The notes under the pieces are model-generated. The model was not told the origin of the DNA. It saw only the letters and a list, made by a program, of their open reading frames with translations, and made no database searches. DNA of 64,000 bases from Acanthaster planci (taxonomy: Eukaryota; Echinodermata; Asteroidea; Valvatida; Acanthasteridae), in the NCBI RefSeq assembly GCF_001949145.1, contig NW_019091383.1, positions 2,067,752-2,131,751 on the forward strand, read 5' to 3'. Shown in pieces: positions 14,201-22,622 of the stretch; the first letter of the stretch is position 1; each line of letters opens with the position of its first letter. A program made the position numbers and the translations under genes.

Positions 14201-15450
14201 GCCGGTGAAGAGTGCTCAGCTTATTCAGCCCGATCGCCTAAAAGAATTTTCCAGGGACTGGTCCTTCAAACAAGAAGCGTGGTAAACCAAGCATGTCCAA
14301 AGGATTCTTGAAATACGTCTCTTGTCTGCGCGTGCCCATATTGTCTATTGGCAACTGAGTAGTTACACTGAACATTTGTATACAATCGAAGACAGACACT
14401 TAGCTGTTAAACGCAAGATCTAGTTCTGGACATATTTGGCATTTAAGTCGAGGTCTCTTTCACAAGGTCAAAACGCTTAGGAAAGGAATACAAACCGTAT
14501 CATATACTAAATGCCAATAAAATAGACCTCCTTGGCGGGCAACCCCCTCCCCAGAGTACCACCCAAATGTCGAATGCATCAAAGGCAGTGGTCTGAGAGA
14601 TTAAATGAGCTTAACCATCCACAAAAAAACCTAACTGAATTGAAGGAGACACATTGCAGGGTAATAACATGGCATCCACATCCAATTTAATCAGATTACC
14701 GCAAGTGTTATACATGTATTCATGTCGACATGATAACCAAGTTATCACTTGCCTTGGCATAATCTGCAGACACCTAATGCGATATGCAGTCTGACCAAAG
14801 TTTCGTCCAATGAAGTATTGAAGGAAATACAAACACCGCTTATGTAGGTTGTATTGCAGACAACAGAAAAATTGCACATATTACACCATAATGGTCTACT
14901 TGCACGAGGAGCGTAAGTCAACATTTGAAAGTAGGCCGTCCAATTTTTCCATGAATTACCTTCCGGTTGTGCAATTTACTGAAGTTCCATCCTTTCGCAT
15001 GTTTTAATGCGGGGAAGTCTGAAATGGCCAATAGGGTGTCGAAAGACTAAAAAGCACCCTACATACAATAAAAGTGTCAGGTGCAGCTGCCCTATTCTGG
15101 TCATGAGACAGAGAAGACTTTTGCATATACAATCATACATGGTCAGCCACCTAAACTCCCATCATGACGCTAATTTTGTACTGGGCGTCCCATGATGAAT
15201 TAAAATAGTTAACTTCAACAGTCATTACTTTTGACTTGTGAAATCTTGTCTACTCATGAATTTGACATTCATTGATTTTCTCCAAAGAGGCAGATTCTGC
15301 TCAATTCCATTTCAAGAATCAAGGCAACATTTTATGCACAATTGAAGATGAATACAAACCAGTCCACGGGCCTTTTTTTTGCACTATGGTGAGAGAATAT
15401 ATTAACCTTCATTTGCTTCCACTATGAAAATCAACTCTCCACAGACAAAA
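5261..15450. other. Intergenic, no supported gene
   Basis: About 10 kb without a coding frame that looks like protein; the longest open frames (121-130 codons) have no domains and no linked exons. More GC-rich patches at about 8400-8580 and 9040-9330 could be conserved non-coding DNA, but that needs another genome. The hairpin at 9830-9865 is the only local structure I can support. Confidence 0.6.
9830..9865. repeat. Short perfect hairpin
   Basis: CCATAGAGAAA (9830-9840) and TTTCTCTATGG (9855-9865) form an 11-base stem with a 14-base loop. It is too short to call a microRNA precursor. No function can be assigned. Confidence 0.55.
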
Positions 15451-15464
15451 CCACAAGAGGGCGC
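15451..15464 (+). promoter_or_regulatory. CTCF-like motif next to the FN3K 3' end
   Basis: CCACAAGAGGGCGC matches 13 of 14 positions of the bilaterian CTCF core CCASYAGRKGGCRS. It lies about 45 bases beyond the FN3K stop codon, perhaps inside the 3' UTR. It is a motif match only: AGAGGGCGC words can also belong to dispersed repeats. Confidence 0.35.
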
Positions 15465-15507
15465 TACTCATCAAGATCACTGCAAAGATGGCCTCGCCTG
15501 GTGTCCT

Positions 15508-18500
15508 TCACCTGATAAGGGACCTCATAATGGAAATTGATGATCCCCTGTAACCAGCTCCAAAATGATTCCTACAAAACAGCAAAGACATGACAGAAAG
15601 AGTTACCTACATATTTCTATAATGCCCATCTACTATGTACACGTACACTGCCCACAACTTTGAGGATGACCAAATCAATTCCGATTTTAATAAGAAAATG
15701 GCAAGATCATTCAAGGGCTGCTTGAACGGCAGGCTTAACTGGTGCTTATCTGAATTTCATTTTCCATACAGTTACAGGAGTTGGGTGGAATTCAAAAGAA
15801 GCACCCATTTTACACAAGCCAATTCAATACTAGCAGCTATTCCAAGAGCTGATGCGATAGGAAGCCTTTCCCTTTTACGAGATTGCAACTTTTCCTTGAC
15901 ATTTCCTGCCAAACCTGAAACACTTCAGTGTCCTCTCAGTGAATACACTGGCCACGTTTTGAAACAACTACCTCTTCCCATTTGCCTTATCCAGGATTTC
16001 CATCCTTGTCAATGTCTCCCCCCCCTCATCTTCCACCCAAGTCACGCTCAATCTTACTCTCGTTACTCACCAGTGGTTCAGGTAATGAAACAGCTTGTAG
16101 AGTTCGTGCCTCTTGTCAAATCCTGAAGCCTTGGGTATGAGTTTGTGGTAGGCTGTGTAGAAACTTCTGTTGAAGCCTCCAAACATTCCAGCGATGCCCA
16201 ACTCATACTCCGAGTGTCCATAAAGACTGGCTGGATCGAATATGACTGCAAAGAGAGTATCTTTGCCAAAGAAGATCTCCAGATACACATTGTCAGTTCA
16301 CTCTGGAATCTATAACTAGCCAAATGGCAAACTATGCTTCAACGTCTAAATCTATGAATTGTTTGGGATTTTTCCTGGGAGTTTCTACTGTAAAACTGGT
16401 GATGGAGCCAGTTGGGAAACTCCACCTAACCTGTTTTTTAACTTTAATTTCCAAACTCAACTGTTCCCTGTGACCTTCCCTTCTTTGTTACAAAACTGTC
16501 TGAACACATCCCTGAACACTTGGCCATAATGGCCTCCCATAAGTTAATTTACATATTCAGCACCTGTACATCAGTGCTGCCCACAACATCTAGTGAGAAA
16601 ACCTGTTGACTCAGCTAATTGGAATTAAGGGAAGAAGCATCTGAGGGTTAAACAGCATCCCCTGAAATTTCAGGACCTGTGCCTGCTCATTCAATGAGGT
16701 CAGATCACCTGTCAACCGGCTAAAGCCATGCATCAATCGATTGACTGTGGCTTTGAGCATTCTTTATCTCTTGCACGATGACTAAAGCCACTAGCCAGAG
16801 CATATCATAGGGCGCAAGTTATTTCAAGCCGCAGTCATAATACTCAGCCCAAGCCTCACCTGGTTCCGAGGATGTCTCTGCCACGTTGCCACCCCACAGG
16901 TCTCCATGGAGCAGGGCTGGCTTGATGTCCAGACCCTCGAACAACTCGGGGATCTTCCGCTCCAGTTGAGGCCACAACTCCCTGGCCTCTCTGTCTCTAC
17001 AGTTGCGCTCTATCATGTCCAGCTGGTGCTTGAGACGGTTCCTGGTGTAGAACACCTGCAGGTTGTTTGAATTTTCAATTCAGTTCAGAAAACAGTCATG
17101 AATCCTGAGGCACTAAGTATGACAGTAATGGAGAAAGATCTTTGGCCCAGGAATGAACATGTGTCAAAGCACATGTCAACAAAGGCAGGTAGTGTCCTGT
17201 CAACATCCATCTTCAAAATGCTTTCCCAATTCTTCAGAGGAGTTTTAGACATATGCTCCTGGGGACATTCAGCAAATTTTCTCAGGAATTAACAAATCTG
17301 GGCAATTTATCTCAGGCACATTTGGCTAATTCTCCTGAGGGAACATTTTGCCGGTAGAAACATCAGGCAAATACTCAAGGAAGCATTTAGAAAATACAGA
17401 CCCACTCACCACCCAATCGTCACACCACTCGTTGTCCTGAGGAATGATGCCGCAGCAGGTGGTGACAGGAAAGCCAAACCTGGTGACGCACTCCACATCC
17501 GAACCCCCTCCTATTCGACTTCCACCAATCTGCTTCTGTTTCAGCAGTTCCTCGTTGAGCAGATGCATCCTGGGATGTGTTGTTGGGAAAGGAACTTCAA
17601 AGAGTTGCTCAGAATCAACAAAAAAGATGGATATTTCAGTTGATGGTACTAGGGAAAGATAATGTCCCTAGAGACAAGACAAATATCTCCAGACACCTAG
17701 GTCCAATGATTTGGAGTTGCTTAGTCATAAAAGAACATGGACCCAATTTCACAGCACTGCTAAGCACGTGGTTTTATGCAAACAGTGGCTCTGCTTATTT
17801 CATGGAGACTGTAGCAAGTGAGTAGAGCAAAAGGCATGCTAACGTCGTAAGGAAAAAACTGCTTAATTCAGTGACGTAACAATGGAAATCTGTATGGGCC
17901 CACCCCTGCAATTTTTGTGCCAAGCTGAGCACAACAATCGTGAAATGTTTACTGTGAACTATGCTTACCATTAAGCAAATTTTTGTGCTTTGGTTAGCAA
18001 ATATTTGCTTAACAGTAGGTATCCCCGTGAAATTGGGCCCTGGGGTTTTTGACCATCCTCACAGCTTGGGGAATTCAGCCCCCAAGACCTTGGCTGTCAA
18101 ATAACTAGTTATTTTGAAACTTAGCATACACATAAAGACACTCGCGGTCGGTAAAAATGTGAAGTTTCAACTCAATATAAAATAAGGTTTAAATGTTGCA
18201 ATAATTTGAATTCATGGCCTCATGGGTGATAGCCATGCATTGAGCATCTCATGGAAAAAGTATGGATTTTGTTTACTGGTATATTTTATATTTACTGTGC
18301 CTAGCTAACTTCTGCACTCTGTGACCAAATGAAATTGTCCCCTTTGTCAACTTGCAGCTCTACTAGTAATGTTACAGACTCCGCACAGACTAGCCAATGG
18401 CGCTGTATGGCCGACTGGTCCGTGCTTACACAACAGAGAATGCATGAGACCAATTTTCATCTGAATGAGCACAAATTGGTGACAATGAAGTGAATGTTCA

Positions 18501-20191
18501 CCAAATATTTCGGACTCACCATTCCCAAAATGGGCTGAAGTTGGTAGTTTTCATACTTGCGAATTCCTCTTAATTTTCCTCCTTCAAAAAGACCCATTAT
18601 GCAAAGTTTGTACATAGAAAGCTTTGATGGTATACAGGTTGTGAAAGCTGTGGAGTTTGCACTCATCATCAACAACGCTGAACGTGGGCCACTTTGAATG
18701 GCTAGCCAACTAAAGGCCAACATGCCTCTCTCCATTGCTACCTGTCACCTGCCAGTTACCAACGGTGCAAGAGTTTGCACTGTTCATGTGTACACAGTGG
18801 TGTCATTTTCAAGATAACAGCTTGGAAGCTTTCAGCCTGGTTCTGGAGTGGTGGGTCACATTTGAGAGGTTTGATACTAAATGATATCCAGACACCAACC
18901 TGGCTAGTTGTTCACCCAATTTGGCGGCATGGGTGCTCAAACCCTTCATGTCCAGGTACTCCATGGCTAGCACAGCGCCCTCTGTTGCTGGGTGATGCAA
19001 CACTTTCATGGGTTTGGGGACACGGACTGTGGCTGTGGCAAGGATAGCTTCCAGGCTGGCAAGCTCACCATCAAACATGACCTTTGCCTGGAAGTAGCAC
19101 AAATGATGGAAAGGATAAGTTCAATCATGCGAACAACTGAGATCACTGAAACTTGGACCTTTTTAGTTTAACCCTAACCCCCAAGGGTTGCTGGCCCTAA
19201 CCCTCCCCATTCACACAAAGTTAAACACCCNNNNNNNNNNNNNNNNNNNNNNNNNNNNNNNNNNNNNNNNNNNNNNNNNNNNNNNNNNNNNNNNNNNNNN
19301 NNNNNNNNNNNNNNNNNNNNNNNNNNNNNNNNNNNNNNNNNNNNNNNNNNNNNNNNNGCATATATGTATTGCCATATACACATCATTCCAAGTAGAATAA
19401 ATAAGCTCTTTGTTTTCACATACCATTTGTGGGGCATGGAATGAATAGTGGTTTCTTTACCAAAACAAGATTGTTGGACGATCTCTTGTGCAATGGCATC
19501 AGCCCTGGTGGAACAATTTCTAGGGGGGCGGGCAATTATGGGACCCTCAGGCATTAGCCGTTTATAGATCAGTCCATTAAGCCCGGCCCTATTATAGCAC
19601 CTGCCCGGGGGGGGGGGCATTCCCTCATTCAAAAAAAGAGTTGGGGACATGTGCCCCCTTCCATTGCCAGTGAATGGCGTAATGATGTTGCCATGATCAA
19701 AGATAAAATAATCCACAAATTAATATAGAAAACTGTTACACCCCCAACCACGGCATAAGTCCCGATGACAGTTGGGACAGCAAATTTCTTAAGAAAATTT
19801 GTCAAGCTTCTCCATGCCTGTTGCAGCTCACACCCTGCAGAATTCTTCAGAAACATGGCATATGATCCATGACACAAATAACTTTACTGCGATCATGTGC
19901 TGCTGACACAAAATAACGATGAGACATATACCAGTTAGGCCCACCCAAATGTAGCATCAGAGTAGGGACCATTACAACTACAAATGGGTACCACTGTCAT
20001 ACATGTAGTTGTGGAGCACCAGTGAACAGGTGCTTCCATTATATACTAACCTCTTTCTTGGTATTGATCTTGGCATAGATCTTGCCCTTGTCCGTGTCAT
20101 ACCCCAGCCCTTCATTGATACAGCCCCCTCCTCCCTGGCCTGTTGCCTTGACAAAGCTCAGCCCCAGTTCATGCTTTAGTAGAGCTTCCAT
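15508..20191 (-). CDS. FN3K: Fructosamine-3-kinase (ketosamine-3-kinase), six exons, complete
   Basis: This enzyme phosphorylates the C3 hydroxyl of fructosamines and related ketosamines on glycated proteins with ATP, making them unstable so that the amine is freed (protein deglycation, cytosolic). Exons on the minus strand, in coding order: 20191-20051, 19087-18900, 17569-17410, 17055-16860, 16245-16071, 15571-15508. All introns are GT-AG, the phases match, and the spliced frame is 307 residues (human FN3K is 309). Visible motifs: P-loop [12 protein letters not shown] (17-28), kinase lysine K41 (IYAK), GELASLEA helix-C region (54-61), catalytic loop HGDLWGGN (213-220, D215), metal-binding DPA (D232-A234), then GHSEYEL and the family tail [16 protein letters not shown]. 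The ATG is chosen because it begins the family-like [10 protein letters not shown], has purines at -3 and +4, and lies 30 bases after an in-frame TGA (20221-20219). No break or missing key residue is seen. FN3K and FN3KRP cannot be separated without a tree. Confidence 0.97.
15572..16070 (-). other. FN3K intron 5
   Basis: The donor GTGAGT follows ...AACCACTG, and the acceptor TTTTGTAG precedes the 64-base final exon; the split codon is TG|G (W287). A long plus-strand open frame crosses this intron but has no protein-like features and is treated as chance. Confidence 0.85.
16246..16859 (-). other. FN3K intron 4, no recognised content
   Basis: The donor is GTGAGG and the acceptor is TTTGCAG. 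About 614 bases of unique-looking sequence; no repeat or exon can be supported. Confidence 0.8.
17056..17409 (-). other. FN3K intron 3 with weak internal periodicity
   Basis: The donor is GTGAGT and the acceptor is ACCTGCAG. Between about 17225 and 17400 a loose pattern of CTCAGG-like and ACATTTGGC/AAAT-like words recurs roughly every 27-30 bases. It may be a decayed minisatellite. Nothing else is recognisable. Confidence 0.55.
17739..18040. mobile_element. Non-autonomous DNA transposon (MITE) in FN3K intron 2
   Basis: The two ends are inverted copies: GGACCCAATTTCAC at 17739-17752 and the complement of GGGCCCAATTTCAC at 18027-18040 (one mismatch in 14). Inside both ends lie further TGCTTA/TAAGCA words in opposite orientation. 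At 302 bp there is no room for a transposase. It sits wholly inside intron 2, away from the splice sites. I see no clear target duplication, so the superfamily is left open. Confidence 0.72.
19088..20050 (-). other. FN3K intron 1 with assembly gap
   Basis: The donor is GTTAGT and the acceptor ends TTCCAG. The intron holds the 127-base N run at 19231-19357, short runs of CCCTAACCC-like sequence at the gap edge, and G-rich low-complexity stretches near 19525-19620. No coding exon is supported inside it. The gap does not touch either flanking exon. Confidence 0.85.
19231..19357. other. Assembly gap (127 N)
   Basis: Run of N inside FN3K intron 1. Its flanks include CCCTAACCC-like and poly-C-rich sequence, which may explain the failed assembly. 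Confidence 1.
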
Positions 20192-20569
20192 CACGCTGAC
20201 CAGGAAATCTGAGTCGGCTCAAAAGGAAAGTTGAAATCTGTGCTGTGAACATCACACTCCATAATCCACCGGACAACCACGACAGTCGTCAAAAGTTCCT
20301 TCCTTGAGTGATCTTGTTTCCATACGTTCAAAATCTGTCATCCGTATTTCTTCATTAGATACGCAGGATATCAAATGGGCAAAAATTGATAAATTATCTT
20401 CTGCGCAGTAGACCTATAGCTTATGATCATAATTCGTCTGAAACAAAATACACCACTAAATGTTCTTCTAAGATACAACCTCCCAAAAGCCATTATGACA
20501 TCTGGACATCTGCAAGCTTGTCAATGATGTCATGATTTAATAGGCAGGAGTTACTCCCACTACCTTGCC
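20192..20569 (-). promoter_or_regulatory. Probable FN3K 5' UTR and proximal promoter
   Basis: This is the stretch directly before the FN3K start codon. An in-frame TGA lies 30 bases upstream of the ATG. I see no clear TATA box or strong CpG island, and the transcription start cannot be fixed from sequence. It ends at a perfect 18-base inverted repeat. Confidence 0.4.
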
Positions 20570-20668
20570 GTGAGCTACCCCCAGAACTGTGGGTACAGGG
20601 TCCAACATCCACCCCAAGTTCATGGGAACGGGACAGATGTCGGACCCCACAGTTCTGGGGGTAGCCAC
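20570..20668. repeat. Near-palindrome (~45 bp arms) upstream of FN3K
   Basis: TACCCCCAGAACTGTGGG at 20576-20593 has its perfect complement at 20646-20663. Similarity continues inward through GGGTCC(A/G)ACATC on both arms, so nearly all of the 99 bases can fold back. It could be a very small fold-back MITE or a cruciform-forming site. It lies about 0.4 kb upstream of the FN3K ATG. Confidence 0.75.
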
Positions 20669-20974
20669 GAGCCACGGTGTTGGCCTTTCAATCTCTCCTC
20701 CCATCGTCACCTTGCATCATTTTTTGCATGCCTTAGAGACATATGACACATAGCAGACATTGACAGACCAATCACGGGGAAGATTGGAAAGGGTTCCATG
20801 TACCGACAACATTAAGTTTCCCTTAGATGTTGTAGCAGCTGTCAAAATGTGATAATGCGTCCTAAAAAGTGAAATTTACATGTTGCTAAGAAAATTCCTA
20901 AGCATTTAGGCCCCTACTTTAATAGGATCTATAGGTCCTAGCCTATGAATAAACTGAAGAAAACACTTAGGTTT

Positions 20975-21260
20975 ATTTATGATTATTTTGATTATTTATT
21001 CACCTGTTCATCCAACAGCGCATTTTGTTTAGATTAGAGCCAATCATGCCATGCCAATTACAGGATGATAATGAGTAAGGAAGACAATGAAGAAAGTTCA
21101 GTTTTAGAGGTGGGAGGAAAACCCCCAGGAAAACCCACAGACTCAGACTGGGACTCAAAACCCAACCCACATGTGTACCTAGCCAGATTCGAACCCGGAC
21201 CACAGAGGTGGGAAGACTAGGAAAGAAACACAAACACTAGGCCTACTACACCAACTAGTC
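20975..21260 (-). mobile_element. tRNA-derived SINE
   Basis: Read on the minus strand, an A-box-like TGGTGTAGTAGG (plus 21241-21252) is followed about 55 bases later by a good B box, GGGTTCGAATCTGGC (plus 21184-21198). These are the internal RNA polymerase III promoter elements of a tRNA-type SINE. A body of some 200 bases follows, with repeated GGGTTTTCC words, and then an A/T-rich tail with several AATAAA-like units near 20980-21005. No cloverleaf of a working tRNA is present. Its 5' end abuts the inverted-repeat element that begins at 21254. Exact ends are estimates. Confidence 0.62.
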
Positions 21261-21873
21261 CCACTAGTGTGGCACGGACTCTCACTCCCGATCCATCCTT
21301 AGCCACACATCCGTATGCGCAATTTCGTGTCGGCGTACTGAACATTTTCGGCGCACCCACTTATCATTATGGGCGCAATTTCTTTTGCACAAGAACATGA
21401 TCCTTGACCTTTCCGTTTTCTAAAAACTATTTATTGAATGATTTCACTCACATTATTCAGGTATTTTCCAGTCTTTTTGCCTTTATCCATTCAATCTCAC
21501 GGGATCGCTCTCTCAGTCGCCATCTTTAAAATAAGATCGTTGAACAATACGTCACTTGACCTCTCATCGTCTCAACGGCTGTTCCATGTCAAGACATATG
21601 TAATAAACGGACTGGGCGATAAGATACTACATGTACCAATGGGCTCTTCCAAAACTTTGGCAGCAGTTTAACGCGAGTGAAATCATTCAATAAATGGTTT
21701 TTAGAAAACGGAAAGGTCAAGGATCATATTGGTGTGCAAAAGAAATTGCGCCCACGATGATAAGTGGGTGCGCCGAAAATGTTCAGTACGCCGACACGAA
21801 ATTGCGCATACGGATGTGTGGCTAAGGATGGATCGGGAGTGAGAGTCCGTGCCACACTAGTAGTGGGGCTAGT
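21254..21873. mobile_element. Long inverted-repeat element (~200 bp arms)
   Basis: The left arm (21254-21449) and the reverse complement of the right arm (21675-21873) align along their whole length with about ten differences, near 95% identity, around a 225-base spacer. Shared words include GTGTGGCACGGACTCTCACT, ACACATCCGTATGCGCAATT and TTATTGAATGATTTCACTC. The outer ends read ACTAGTCCCACT / ACTAGCCCCACT. No transposase is encoded, so it is best called a long-TIR MITE or fold-back element. High arm identity suggests a fairly recent insertion or gene conversion between arms. Confidence 0.88.
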
Positions 21874-22169
21874 ACTAGTAAATACGCCAACATGGCCAAC
21901 CTGACGTCGTCTCTCCCCAAGTCTGACAAATCTCACACGTTTGTCCACAGGGGCATCAAGTGTTGTCCGTATATGGAACTCTTTCCTGAGAGGTTTCCTT
22001 TTACGAGTCGATTTGGAGATCAGGACTTCAACTGCTGAACTTTGGGATTGACTTCAGTATCGTCCATCACGAAAGTTCTCGTTCCATGCGAGTCGCCATC
22101 TTGACTAGTTTATTCCGTCAAATGGAAAGAGCGACCTCTGTTGGCAAAATTTTACCATCTCACATTATT

Positions 22170-22622
22170 GGTCGAGTTCGGGCGGCCTGTTCTTGACACA
22201 GGTTTCTTGTTCTCGCGCTCGAACGGCGGGAACACTGATCTAGAACACTGTTCTCGGAACAGGATCACACACCACCTCCTCGTCAGGGTTTTACAGGAAC
22301 ACACGGAAGAACTCGTGAGATTTTGATTTTTGAACAGCTGCAAAAAATAGAGAAATGGACAATGGGAAGTTTTGCAAAAATAACATTAATTATTTACCAT
22401 AACACAGAAATGAATGTTCCCGTTTATATAGAAAAGAATTAAGCCCATCCAAACATTAACTCTCGAATAACGTAGCCTAGGCCTACATGGACGCCGCCAT
22501 GTTGCTTGTCACTAACTACCATCGATAACCGGTTGTTTGTTCCCAGCGTTCGAGCGGCCGACCCACGAACAACAAATCGAGCTGTTCGGGAACATACGGG
22601 AACAAGCCGCCCGAACTCGGCC
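22170..22622. mobile_element. Inverted-repeat DNA element (GAGTTCGGGCGG ends)
   Basis: The left end GGTCGAGTTCGGGCGGCC and the complement of the right end GGCCGAGTTCGGGCGGCT match with two mismatches. About 40 bases further in, a second pair matches: GCTCGAACGGCGGGAACA against GCTCGAACGCTGGGAACA. The 453 bp body is rich in GTTC/GAAC words and has no transposase. A non-autonomous DNA transposon is the likely reading; target duplications are not clear. Confidence 0.7.

Noticed and set aside
15635-16126. 163-codon plus-strand open frame
   Set aside because: It lies antisense to FN3K across intron 5 and the edge of exon 5, has no domain, and loses protein character outside the overlap with the real exon.
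21184-21252. Possible tRNA gene (A and B boxes)
   Set aside because: The boxes are good but no acceptor or anticodon stem pairs up, and a repeat body with an A-rich tail follows, so it is called a SINE.
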